From a virus: a stretch of DNA of 64,000 nt. Positions 9,398-17,835 of this stretch are shown here, one piece after another. The translations under genes and the position numbers were made by a program. Under the pieces are notes generated by a model. That model made no database searches. It was given only the letters and a program-made list of their open reading frames with translations, and had not been told where the DNA came from. The stretch covers positions 1 through 64,000 of IMG/VR virus record IMGVR_UViG_3300034683_000117. The stretch is one strand, 5' to 3'. Numbering within the stretch: position 1 is the first letter of the stretch; each line of letters opens with the position of its first letter.

Positions 9398-10018
9398 TTA
9401 TTTAGTTAAGGTAGTTTCTTGTGCATATTTGCACTGATTATTGCACGTTAGACATGGTGTTGCGAACCCAAAAATACAGCTATAATCTTTCATTAATATT
9501 TGCCATATATTAAAAGCCAAGTTAAAGTGTTCTGGCTGAACTTTGGCTTGGCATAAGCGTTTTTGCAAGTATTCAAACCATGCTCTACCATTACCAGCAA
9601 CCACCATATTAGTTGCTGTTGCATTTGGCAGTACATATCGCGCATCTTCTTTAGGTATACCATTATCCAATAAGGCATCATATAGGATTTGAGATTGACC
9701 TATAAATGCATTATATGAATCTATCAAATTAGCGTTCGCATATATAGAATGTGGCACTATAAACATATCTGGTTCTACATGTCTTTGGCTTTCAACCATA
9801 AAACTAAAATGTCTGTGTCGTGTTATTTCAGCTAACACAACACGCGAAATATCTTTTATCTCAAACGCAAACCAGCAAAACTCTAAACATGCTAATTCGT
9901 TATTGCGTATACACCGTTTAATTGTTTGTTCAGTACATTCCTTATTGCGGCATTTATTTAATGCTTTTATTACAGTTTCTAAACCATGAGTGTTCGCATC
10001 TATCAGTTCAACCTGCAT
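9398..10018 (-). CDS. thyX: Flavin-dependent thymidylate synthase ThyX
   Basis: 206 residues with the ThyX signature RHR-x2-S-x4-SQR ('RHRHFSFMVESQRH', around residues 67-80). ThyX makes dTMP from dUMP with FAD, NADPH and methylene-tetrahydrofolate. A Cys-rich C-terminal tail ('PCLTCNNQCKYA') extends beyond the core. AGGAGG precedes the ATG. It sits between the polymerase and ribonucleotide reductase genes in a dNTP-supply operon. Confidence 0.95.
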   Translation of the reverse strand: MQVELIDANTHGLETVIKALNKCRNKECTEQTIKRCIRNNELACLEFCWFAFEIKDISRVVLAEITRHRHFSFMVESQRHVEPDMFIVPHSIYANANLIDSYNAFIGQSQILYDALLDNGIPKEDARYVLPNATATNMVVAGNGRAWFEYLQKRLCQAKVQPEHFNLAFNIWQILMKDYSCIFGFATPCLTCNNQCKYAQETTLTK

Positions 10019-10028
10019 AACATGCCTC

Positions 10029-10223
10029 CTATATATTATTGCAATATATTATTATATTGCCACAGTCACGGCATTTACCTTCAAATTTGAACATGCCATG
10101 TTCATTATTATCAGCAAGTCCGCCTTTAATAACGTCCCAATGCCTGGTCTTACATTGAGGGCAGTATGGTTTGCCCTCAATGTATGTGGCCTGTAATCTT
10201 TTTGGTTTTTTAGCTCTGCCCAT
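10029..10223 (-). CDS. Small zinc-ribbon protein
   Basis: The 64-residue product has two Cys pairs, 'CPQC' and 'CRDC', about 30 residues apart, as in zinc ribbons, and a very basic N-terminus ('GRAKKPKRLQ'). The start is the ATG seven bases behind GGAGG; a longer reading upstream runs into the next gene. A nucleic-acid-binding role is possible. Confidence 0.7.
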   Translation of the reverse strand: MGRAKKPKRLQATYIEGKPYCPQCKTRHWDVIKGGLADNNEHGMFKFEGKCRDCGNIIIYCNNI

Positions 10224-10227
10224 ATTA

Positions 10228-10464
10228 TTATTTCCTCCGTTCTTGATGTGCAGGGAAATACATGTCGCATGTTGTACAATAGCTGACTGGGATAAACGAA
10301 CCGTAGGTATCGCTATTTTCATCAGTGCATATATTATCGATACACAGCACTTCACTGTTTCTATCGGCCCAAAGAAACCAGCATTTGTGGCACAGGCGAC
10401 CAGCTTCTTCGTGTGCCTGGTACCATTTCTGATATGCTTCAGTATCTTGATACTGTTTAGACAT
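10228..10464 (-). CDS. Small Cys-rich protein, unknown
   Basis: 78 residues with 'CHKC' and 'YCTTC', plausibly one zinc site, in an otherwise acidic chain. The ATG has AGGTG six bases upstream; a GTG nine bases earlier lacks spacing. It is four bases upstream of the zinc-ribbon gene and one base behind the Nudix gene, so it is part of the same transcript. Confidence 0.65.
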   Translation of the reverse strand: MSKQYQDTEAYQKWYQAHEEAGRLCHKCWFLWADRNSEVLCIDNICTDENSDTYGSFIPVSYCTTCDMYFPAHQERRK

Positions 10465-10465
10465 G

Positions 10466-11059
10466 TTAATCACCTATCAGTGTGTCATTATATTCACGAA
10501 AGGCACTATATACTATTTGCGACCACGATTCTAATTTGTCATATATAGCACCAATTTCGTCTAACGTCATCCATTGACCCTCTAGCTCATCTTCTAAGCA
10601 CTGAATCTTACTGATATATGATTGTTCTGGTTCAATAATGCATACTACGGCTAAATGCACTCTATCAACGTCAGTTATAGCAGACTGAATAGTACCGAGT
10701 ACATTTATATCATATTCATTAAATCCTAAGCCCACTTCCTCATTAAGTTCGCGCAATATTCCATTGTAAATTGTTTCTGGCTCTCTAATATGACCCCCCG
10801 TTCCGAGGGAATATTGATTCAGTAATCTATCATCTCCACCGCTGACACGATGTGTAACAAATATATTATTAGTAGCATTATCTAGAATGACACAATATGG
10901 TATAATTTGTAAATAATTATAATCATGCTCGACATCGCCACGTCGCATATATTTAATATTTTTATTAATATTAAATAATAAATCTGATACTTTATCAGTC
11001 CTATATCTAAATGCTAATGATTGAGCAGGAACAACCATAACTTTTTCTTCTGGATTCAT
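10466..11059 (-). CDS. Nudix hydrolase
   Basis: A 197-residue protein with a full Nudix box, G-x5-E-x7-RE-L-x-EE-x-GL ('GGHIREPETIYNG' then 'ILRELNEEVGLG', about residues 88-112). Nudix enzymes split nucleoside diphosphates linked to another group. An N-terminal domain of about 50 residues precedes the fold. Its place in the nucleotide-metabolism operon suggests pool cleaning or removal of modified nucleotides; the substrate cannot be read from sequence. Confidence 0.85.
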   Translation of the reverse strand: MNPEEKVMVVPAQSLAFRYRTDKVSDLLFNINKNIKYMRRGDVEHDYNYLQIIPYCVILDNATNNIFVTHRVSGGDDRLLNQYSLGTGGHIREPETIYNGILRELNEEVGLGFNEYDINVLGTIQSAITDVDRVHLAVVCIIEPEQSYISKIQCLEDELEGQWMTLDEIGAIYDKLESWSQIVYSAFREYNDTLIGD

Positions 11060-11095
11060 AAATATAACGTTGTCCTTTCTTAATTATTTAAATTT

Positions 11096-13720
11096 TTAAT
11101 TACATCTACTCCATCCACAATCTGGGCATTGTACGCATCCAGACTCGTGTATAAGCACAGTGCCACACTCAGGGCATTTGCCGTTATCATTAATAGGTCC
11201 TATATTTGGTATATCATGAACAACATTTGGGACATTGTCCAATTGCTTGTGTTGTTTGGATAAACCCTTTAGCACATTAGCGATAGCCGATGCACACGAT
11301 TTACCAGGGCTAACTTGTTCGCCTTTACCTTTTGCAAATTGATACGCAGGACATGCTCCCGCGGATACCAATTGGTCTATAACTTTTTCAAGCGGTATAC
11401 CACCACGTAAAGCTAGTGATATTAGCCTGCTAGTTGCTTTTGTAAATACTTGGCATCCGCCATTGGCCGATTCGATAAATGTTTCTGTTATATTGCCTTC
11501 ATCATCAAAAGATACATTACAATATAACGTACCGCATCCAGTACTGAGTTTATATCTCACGCTTTTAGCTATATCGGCAGCAGGTGTGACATACCCACGC
11601 TGTAATATTTGTTGCGATTTTGTATCCGTCTTTGTTGTATTCAACACTTGATTGTCTCGACTCCCGTCTACATACACAGTACACCCCTTGCATCCGTTTT
11701 GCCACGCCATAAGATATGCGTCCCACACATCCTGGACTGTAGCACTGGAAGGCATATTAATTGTCTTAGAAATCGCATTGGTCATATGTCTTTGTATAGC
11801 AGCCTGCATTAACACGTGATCTTGCCATGAAATTTCCAACGCCGTCTTGAATAAATATCGCATGTCTATTGGAATAGCATCTATGCCGCGACAGCTCCCA
11901 TTATTGTCTATAATCTGCTTAATAACGTCGTCTGTCAGCCAACCTTCCTGTGTACCTATATCCTTAAACGTCGAATTGATTATAGTCACCATTTCACCGC
12001 GTATATTACGCCTTGTAACGAGAGAATATATAGGTTCTATGCCGCTACTACCGCATATTTCTGATAGTAGTAATTGCGTCGCACCAGTAGGTTGACCGCT
12101 TGTAACAGATAAATTGCGAAGTGGCACACCTTGTTTCTCATACGTGCTACCATACCATGCAGACGGCAAATCACGCCCGAATTCTGTAACCAGCTTAGAA
12201 GAATACGCAATAGCCGTATTAGTAATGCGTTCTTGTAACCACGTAGCAACTTTGCGACCTTCCGGTGAATCGTATTCAAAATTCATGCGTATTAAAGCGC
12301 CATGGACACCCATGTTGCCTATGCCGAGTTTACGAGTCCTTAAAACCGCCTCCTTGATAATATTATCCGGATAGTTATTAACTTCAATAGCATCATCTAA
12401 AAATCTTACAATTGTCTCAACTATATAATCAAGTTTATCCGTATCAAACCTTTTATTCTTGATAAACATTTCCCAATTAATTGCAGATAAGTTACAAGCT
12501 TCATTGTTATATAATGGAATTTCAGAACAGTTGCCCGTTACTACTCCGTTAAAGCATCCTCTATGCCTCTTAGGTTCATTAAAGCAGTACACAACATCGC
12601 ATAGATCGGGTTCGATCTTAATATCTATAATACTGATATCATCGCATACTTGGCCATCTGGTAATGCAAATGGTGCAATCATATCTCTAACTGCTAATTC
12701 TCTAGCTTGCTTGCATACCGTATTACATCCATCTTGTATATAAAATTTATGATAATCAGTACAGCGCAAAATTTTCCCATTATCAAAATAAATACAATAT
12801 ATTTGTTTATTATATCCTGTAATCTGTGGCACAACTGTGGAAAATTCATAACCATTCCAAACATTAGTAGTCTTACCAGCAAGTTGGGCTATCGGGACAT
12901 ATCCTTTATCAGTTAAAACCATCGTTTCGCCCGTAACGCAGGCATTTACTGAATCAATTGGTCCAAGCACATCTAAGGTGGGATTGTCGCGATTAATAAC
13001 ATCTTTAAAAATAATTCCTGGCTCTGCGTGTCTATACGCATTGTCTGTTATCATTTTGAATATATTACGCGCTTTAACGGTTTCGGTCACATACCCTAAA
13101 GGACTACGCAGATCAATATCTCTGTCATTCACAACAGCATCCATAAAATTATCATCTACAAGTACACTCAGATTAAAGTTAGTTATGTCTTTGTGATCTT
13201 GTTTGCAGGTAATAAACTTCTTGATATCGGCATGGTATACATCCATTACTATGATACCTGCACCGCGACGTCTTGCTTGCATGACAACATCTAGCGTAGT
13301 ATTGAATATTTTCATAAATGATACTGGGCCGGATGATTTACCGCCTGTTGAACCTATAGGTGCGCCTTCTTCGCGCAATCGGCTGACGTTTAACCCGATG
13401 CCGCCACCCATTTTGGTCACATTAGCAGCACGCTTATTTACATCAAATATTGAGTTTAAGTCATCTTCAATCTGGCCGATAACAAAACACGAACTGAACA
13501 TATTATTGCGCCCAGCGTTCATCAAAAATGGAGTAGCGGGAATCCAATAACCTTCTATCATCGTATCATAAAAACGTTTTGTCCAATATTCCCGATCTTC
13601 TTCTTTTTCTGCTTGAGCAATAGTTTTCGCCACACGCATAAACATTTGTTCGGGTGTTTCACCATCTAGCAGATAATCTTGTTTGAGCAAATTCATTGCT
13701 ACATCATTAATCTTATACAT
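11096..13720 (-). CDS. nrdJ: Adenosylcobalamin-dependent (class II) ribonucleotide reductase with a mini-intein
   Basis: 874 residues before splicing, 737 after. The host protein is a NrdJ-type reductase: 'KMGGGIGLNVSRLR' and 'NACSEIPL' (joined over the intein), the thiyl-radical region 'ACNLSAINW', 'QPTGATQLLLSEICGSSGIEP' in pieces, 'GCTVYVDGSRDNQ', and a C-terminal zinc ribbon with 'CPECG' and 'CPDCG'. There is no NrdB partner nearby, as expected for the B12-dependent class. The intein interrupts the first active-site Cys. The start ATG has GGAGG upstream. It supplies deoxynucleotides with ThyX and the deoxyribosyltransferase-like gene. Confidence 0.95.
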   Translation of the reverse strand: MYKINDVAMNLLKQDYLLDGETPEQMFMRVAKTIAQAEKEEDREYWTKRFYDTMIEGYWIPATPFLMNAGRNNMFSSCFVIGQIEDDLNSIFDVNKRAANVTKMGGGIGLNVSRLREEGAPIGSTGGKSSGPVSFMKIFNTTLDVVMQARRRGAGIIVMDVYHADIKKFITCKQDHKDITNFNLSVLVDDNFMDAVVNDRDIDLRSPLGYVTETVKARNIFKMITDNAYRHAEPGIIFKDVINRDNPTLDVLGPIDSVNACVTGETMVLTDKGYVPIAQLAGKTTNVWNGYEFSTVVPQITGYNKQIYCIYFDNGKILRCTDYHKFYIQDGCNTVCKQARELAVRDMIAPFALPDGQVCDDISIIDIKIEPDLCDVVYCFNEPKRHRGCFNGVVTGNCSEIPLYNNEACNLSAINWEMFIKNKRFDTDKLDYIVETIVRFLDDAIEVNNYPDNIIKEAVLRTRKLGIGNMGVHGALIRMNFEYDSPEGRKVATWLQERITNTAIAYSSKLVTEFGRDLPSAWYGSTYEKQGVPLRNLSVTSGQPTGATQLLLSEICGSSGIEPIYSLVTRRNIRGEMVTIINSTFKDIGTQEGWLTDDVIKQIIDNNGSCRGIDAIPIDMRYLFKTALEISWQDHVLMQAAIQRHMTNAISKTINMPSSATVQDVWDAYLMAWQNGCKGCTVYVDGSRDNQVLNTTKTDTKSQQILQRGYVTPAADIAKSVRYKLSTGCGTLYCNVSFDDEGNITETFIESANGGCQVFTKATSRLISLALRGGIPLEKVIDQLVSAGACPAYQFAKGKGEQVSPGKSCASAIANVLKGLSKQHKQLDNVPNVVHDIPNIGPINDNGKCPECGTVLIHESGCVQCPDCGWSRCN
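12530..12940 (-). other. Mini-intein (no homing endonuclease) inside nrdJ
   Basis: Residues 261-397 of the NrdJ precursor (137 aa). It starts with Cys in 'CVTGETMVLTDKG' (block A), has 'TDYHKF' (block B, T-x-x-H), a block F around 'DVVYCFNE' and ends 'NGVVTGN' followed by Cys+1 of the extein. The usual penultimate His is Gly here. There is no room for a LAGLIDADG or HNH domain, so it cannot home by itself. The insertion point is the conserved 'NxC-EIPL' active-site cysteine. Confidence 0.9.
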
Positions 13721-13735
13721 ATTTCCTCCTTACAC

Positions 13736-14143
13736 TTATAAAATTGATATATATTCACAAGCCTCGGTTAAGTTATCTGATATGATGTCTATATTCCCTA
13801 TTAACCAAGGGTGATTTAACTGCTGGACATCACCAATAGCAATAACTAATTTACCAATAGTGTGAGCATATATAACCTCTCCAAGAGTACCAATACTAGT
13901 TTTGGCCTCGGGTAACGTAAAATCTGCTAATAATATATCGGAAATATTGATTTGGTACTTATTAGAAACAAAAATTAGTTGTGGATCATATTGTTCTGGG
14001 TTATCAATATCAAACCCGCACAATGGATCAATAAATGATATATCATACATAGCTAATGTGTTTTTGATATTGGTGCGATACTGGTTGACTATACCAGTCG
14101 GTAATCCGCTTAATGGTCCTGCGATATAAACCCTTTTCTGCAC
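13736..14143 (-). CDS. Nucleoside 2-deoxyribosyltransferase-like protein
   Basis: 135 residues with the N-terminal 'RVYIAGPLSGLP' strand-loop and 'SDILLADFT..AKTSIGTLGEVIYAHTIGK', the pattern of the deoxyribosyltransferase/DUF4406 fold. Such enzymes exchange bases on deoxynucleosides or hydrolyse nucleotides. It starts with GTG behind AGAAGG, 15 bases upstream of nrdJ, and is the first gene behind one of the four conserved promoters. The exact substrate is unknown. Confidence 0.75.
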   Translation of the reverse strand: MQKRVYIAGPLSGLPTGIVNQYRTNIKNTLAMYDISFIDPLCGFDIDNPEQYDPQLIFVSNKYQINISDILLADFTLPEAKTSIGTLGEVIYAHTIGKLVIAIGDVQQLNHPWLIGNIDIISDNLTEACEYISIL

Positions 14144-14186
14144 ACTTGAACCTTCTTTCTAAATATTATCTATCCCTTATAGTATA

Positions 14187-14215
14187 ATTATATCATACGA
14201 TACTCTGATTGTCAA
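14187..14215 (-). promoter_or_regulatory. Conserved phage promoter, copy 1
   Basis: TTGACA (14215-14210) and TATAAT (14192-14187) with a 17-base spacer containing ATCGTATGAT, a near-palindrome touching the -10. The leader down to the ribosome site of the next gene is nearly identical to that of the + strand copy at 45053. It drives the nucleotide-metabolism and polymerase operon. Confidence 0.85.
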
Positions 14216-14258
14216 GCGTTATTTTAGTGAAGCATAAAACATTATTAACAAAATGGTG

Positions 14259-14426
14259 TTACTTTACATATTTTATTGGCAAATTCCGTTTTCTTATTTC
14301 GTTCATTGCCTTATCATAGACCGAGTGGCTTAAATATGCGGTATTAAACAGCACTATGTCGGTATTATCAAATATTGCCGTGTCAAAGTTTTTGGCATCT
14401 GCGCTAATAAATATAAAATTAATGTT
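14259..14426 (-). pseudogene. C-terminal relic resembling a DUF2325 protein
   Basis: A 55-codon open frame without a start gives 'FISADAKNFDTAIFDNTD', 'IVLFNTAYLSHSVYDKAM' and 'IRKRNLPIKYVK', the pattern of the DUF2325 C-terminus ('D.vv.fT.yiSHs.yyk..k.akk.nipv.y'). Just upstream, another frame begins ATGGATAAAAC and stops soon, which suggests a frameshift. It lies between the promoter and the Cys-rich gene, in a 330-base stretch with no other gene. Confidence 0.4.
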
Positions 14427-14547
14427 TTATCCATAAAAATCATGGTACAAGGAGGGCAAACGCAAACATAGTATGAATTCTATATCCATACCATGCTATA
14501 CTTACATATGATAATTAGAACAATATACCTAATTATCTGAATTAAAC

Positions 14548-14781
14548 CTATATCTTAACTTTATGCATCAAAAAATCTATTATATAATCGCAACCATTTT
14601 CTACATGCGGTAAATTACAATTACTGCAATCCTTAATACCGTTGGATAATATGATATAGTTTCCTTGGCACTCATAATTGTATAGTGGACAATAACAAAA
14701 TAAACAATTTAGCGTATCTATATCATGGCATGGGAAAAATTGACATTCTGTATTTGCAAAATATCTATATGAATTCTGCAT
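14548..14781 (-). CDS. Cysteine-rich small domain protein (PF04071-like)
   Basis: 77 residues with nine cysteines in the arrangement 'FFPCHD..NCLFCYCPLY..CQGNY..GIKDCSNCNLPH', which matches the cysteine-rich small domain. This presumed metal-binding domain is known from proteins tied to cobalamin biosynthesis. The neighbouring reductase needs adenosylcobalamin, so a link to B12 supply is an attractive but unproven idea. It is the last gene of the methyltransferase operon. Confidence 0.75.
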   Translation of the reverse strand: MQNSYRYFANTECQFFPCHDIDTLNCLFCYCPLYNYECQGNYIILSNGIKDCSNCNLPHVENGCDYIIDFLMHKVKI

Positions 14782-14794
14782 TGCATACTCCGAT

Positions 14795-15574
14795 CTATTG
14801 TGTTATAAACCTATCTTTACCCTTTCGGCAATACTCAATTTCTTTCTCTATGCATATCCACCTTCTGTTTGTGTTCTCTGCCGCAACACCTGTTGTGCAT
14901 ACGCCCGCTGTATTGTCTAATACCAAATCATCTAGATTAGAATATGTTTTAATTAGATATTCAAGCAATGCAACAGGCTTTTGTGTAGGGTGCAAATTAG
15001 ATTTATAATGTATATTATCTCTGGCAAATTTCAAAACTGTTGTTGGTGTTCTTTTGCCATCATTGACCCATAAGCCTGAATTGTCTGATTTAAAATTTAA
15101 ATCTTCGTCGTTATTATTTCTATAATTCTTTTTAATATAAGGTTCACCATGCAAATATTGAATATTATAAGTTGGTTGATGTTTATAAAAAAACAATATA
15201 TTCTCATGTGCGTTTAAAAACTTGCGATTAGCGTTGCCGAAATCCGTTCCTTTATCTTTTTGCCAAATAGCTTCATATCTAAATAATTGCAAATTGGAAT
15301 TAACTAATTGGCTAGTAAAAGGTTGCTTAGCGAATAATATTATAGCTCCATTGTCTTTAATAATGCGTTCATATTGTTCCCACAACTTATCTAACGGTAA
15401 TATACTGTCCCACTTACACTTTGTCGTACCGTAAGGTAAATCTGCTAGTATTAAATCTATGCTTTTATTAGGTATATATGGGAATATATTAAAACAATCA
15501 TCATTGATTATAACGCCATAATCAGTTTGAAAATATATGTTTAGAAACCAAGATGTGAACTCTATAATTTTCAC
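14795..15574 (-). CDS. DNA methyltransferase (N6-adenine/N4-cytosine, beta-type order)
   Basis: 259 residues. Catalytic motif IV is 'LADLPYG' (DPPY variant) near residue 42; the AdoMet-binding motif I is C-terminal, 'LVLDNTAGVCTTGVAA', after 'LHPTQKP'. That order is the beta class used by many phage 'site-specific DNA-methyltransferase' proteins. Motif I is irregular (DNTAG for DPFxG). The start is GTG close behind AGGGG; no better start is seen. First of four methyltransferase genes in a 5-kb run. Confidence 0.8.
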   Translation of the reverse strand: MKIIEFTSWFLNIYFQTDYGVIINDDCFNIFPYIPNKSIDLILADLPYGTTKCKWDSILPLDKLWEQYERIIKDNGAIILFAKQPFTSQLVNSNLQLFRYEAIWQKDKGTDFGNANRKFLNAHENILFFYKHQPTYNIQYLHGEPYIKKNYRNNNDEDLNFKSDNSGLWVNDGKRTPTTVLKFARDNIHYKSNLHPTQKPVALLEYLIKTYSNLDDLVLDNTAGVCTTGVAAENTNRRWICIEKEIEYCRKGKDRFITQ

Positions 15575-15599
15575 CCCCTAATACTTGTTAAAATTAAGG

Positions 15600-16853
15600 T
15601 TAAAATAAGTCGCATCCTTGTCGTTTAAAATCTTCTACATATTTATTCCATGTGTTTTCATCCATACCATATTGTTTTTTTAAGCATTTTTTGCAATAAA
15701 ATATATTAGTTTGTCTACCATTAAGTTTAAGATTCATAGCTATAACTTGACTTCTATTAATCTTTTTACCACATTCAATACATGTATGATTGAAAAATCT
15801 TTGAGCAACCTGATAATCTAATCCTTTATATTCCGCAAATTCTTGTATTACTTTATCGGACGGTTCGTTGGTAAATACGCCTAATTTCCAACCCCCATTC
15901 AGGAATTGTTGTAAAGTACAATGTAAGGCTATCCATAATTCCTTCGATGTAAAATAATCAATTAGTAATTGGTTCCATCGTTCTATAGTTTTAGGGAACC
16001 AGTATCGATTTAACGCATCTTCAAGATGCGTTAAAAATGGACATACAACACAACCACATCGTTTATATCCGTATCTATACATTGGATTAAAATTTAAATT
16101 TTGATAAAATATATACAACCATATATCTAATTCGTCCCATTGCCTAATTGGTAGTCCGGCCATCCAGTTTTCTGGATAATAAGAATATCTATATTCAGTA
16201 GTATAATCTGCTCTTGTTTTACTCTCTGAATTACGCACACCCATAAATAAAAGATATTCTTTATGAGTATCTAAATTTTTAGTAGTCAATTCATGCTTAA
16301 ATTTAGCACAACACCCTCTGCTATGTTGACTCGGAACAAAGTTACTCCTTTTTATCCATTGCCAAAATCCTTCTTTAGGATTTACTATCCAAACATTATC
16401 AAAAGATTTAATAAACTTATAGGTGTCAGCAGATTCGTTTGATGTATTATTAAACATAATTTGTATAGTTGGATCTACGCTGCGTACAATATTGGTTAAT
16501 ACTGTACTGTCTTTACCACCACTGTGACAAATATACTTATTATAATCTGCATATTGATCTAGCAAATATTTTACGGCCTCTATACTGTCTGCTTCTAATT
16601 GTTTTAGTCGGTCAATATTAAATTGAACTAAGTCATCCCAAGACATTAATTTGTCATAATTAATTGATTTCTTCTGTTTATATGTTATCTTAAAATCATC
16701 ATCAACATGTAGCCTACCAAAATTTTGCATTTTACCATTTTTATCAAAACCTTCAATATACAATCTGTTTTGCCACAGATATCCTTCGCGTAACCCAATG
16801 TCTATACCATTGTCTTTTAGAAATGCGATATATTCACTAAAAATTGGTTGCAT
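15600..16853 (-). CDS. PAPS-reductase-like PP-loop protein with C-terminal zinc motif
   Basis: 417 residues. The PP-loop 'HSGGKDST' lies near residue 111. It is followed by 'SRGCCAKFKHE', 'MGVRNSESKTRADY' and 'GYKRCGCVVCPF', as in the phosphoadenosine-phosphosulfate reductase family that includes DndC-like enzymes. A C-terminal Cys2...Cys2 motif ('CIECG' / 'CKKC') is added. Known relatives activate substrates with ATP or reduce PAPS; the phosphorothioation enzyme DndC belongs here too. Its place among four DNA methyltransferases suggests DNA modification or sulfur use, but no dndB, D or E partner is seen. Confidence 0.7.
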   Translation of the reverse strand: MQPIFSEYIAFLKDNGIDIGLREGYLWQNRLYIEGFDKNGKMQNFGRLHVDDDFKITYKQKKSINYDKLMSWDDLVQFNIDRLKQLEADSIEAVKYLLDQYADYNKYICHSGGKDSTVLTNIVRSVDPTIQIMFNNTSNESADTYKFIKSFDNVWIVNPKEGFWQWIKRSNFVPSQHSRGCCAKFKHELTTKNLDTHKEYLLFMGVRNSESKTRADYTTEYRYSYYPENWMAGLPIRQWDELDIWLYIFYQNLNFNPMYRYGYKRCGCVVCPFLTHLEDALNRYWFPKTIERWNQLLIDYFTSKELWIALHCTLQQFLNGGWKLGVFTNEPSDKVIQEFAEYKGLDYQVAQRFFNHTCIECGKKINRSQVIAMNLKLNGRQTNIFYCKKCLKKQYGMDENTWNKYVEDFKRQGCDLF

Positions 16854-16965
16854 AACAACACTCCTTTTGTAATAAAATTCAGATTTTATAATGAAATTCG
16901 TACTGTAGAATGGCTATTTCAAGCCATTCTTACAGCCTAAAAATTTTTTTGTGAACAAAATAATT

Positions 16966-17826
16966 TTATGCACCACAATTTGGTGACAACCAGATATTTT
17001 CTGTGCGTGGTTGTTTTTGTTTGGCTGAACCTTTCCCTAAAATACCTGTACCTCTAGTTCTGCCTGCCGCGGTACATGCTGTTTGGAATTCAATGCGTTG
17101 CCATCCATTATCTTCTAATACTGTATAACATGGATGATTATATCCCGATAGTACTACTTTGCCTTTTAGATTAAGCAATATATTAATCAATTCCTCGTGG
17201 TCTTGTAATGTCATTTCACAATGATATTTGCCACCCTTTCTGGTATTTGGTATATATGGGGGATCGCAATAAAATAATGTTTCTGGTGTATCATATGTTT
17301 TGAATATTGTGCGAAAGTCGTTATTCTCAATTTGCACGCGTAACAATCTATCGCTAACCTGTGGCAACATATCAATAGTAGATAACCACGACGAACATGG
17401 ACCAGCCATATTGCGGCACGAAGTTGTAACAACATATCCCCAATTACCACTTGTAAAATCACCACCAAAGCTCATCCTTGCTACTACAAACCACCTGTAT
17501 GCACGTTCAATTTCATCATCAATATTTTGCCATGTATCACGACAAAAATAATATTCTTCTCTGCTATATGGTGTTAAACATACTTTTTGATAAAATTGTT
17601 CAAACTTTTCTTTATCGCGTAACACTCGAAAAAAGTTTACTAACCCACTATCTAAATCATTATATACTTCAACTTTAGATGGCTCTTTCGCCAGTAATAT
17701 ACTAGCACCGCCACCAAATGGCTCAACATATATATTATGCTGTGGTAATAAAGGTAAAATCTTGGCTACCATCTTTCCCTTCCCTCCAAACCACCAAATT
17801 GGTGAACGTAATCTCTTAGATGCCAT
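16966..17826 (-). CDS. DNA adenine methylase, D12 class (Dam-like)
   Basis: 286 residues with motif I-type 'WWFGGKGKM' and 'YVEPFGGGASILL', the catalytic 'FYCDPPYIPNTRKG' and 'LSGYNHPCY'. This is the alpha (D12/Dam) order. The C-terminus has 'AGRTRGTGILGKGSAKQKQ'. The target site cannot be read from sequence. A stretch of 110 bases without a gene separates it from the PP-loop gene; that stretch holds a GAATGGCTATTT...AGCCATTC inverted repeat. Confidence 0.9.
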   Translation of the reverse strand: MASKRLRSPIWWFGGKGKMVAKILPLLPQHNIYVEPFGGGASILLAKEPSKVEVYNDLDSGLVNFFRVLRDKEKFEQFYQKVCLTPYSREEYYFCRDTWQNIDDEIERAYRWFVVARMSFGGDFTSGNWGYVVTTSCRNMAGPCSSWLSTIDMLPQVSDRLLRVQIENNDFRTIFKTYDTPETLFYCDPPYIPNTRKGGKYHCEMTLQDHEELINILLNLKGKVVLSGYNHPCYTVLEDNGWQRIEFQTACTAAGRTRGTGILGKGSAKQKQPRTENIWLSPNCGA

Positions 17827-17835
17827 ACATACCTC

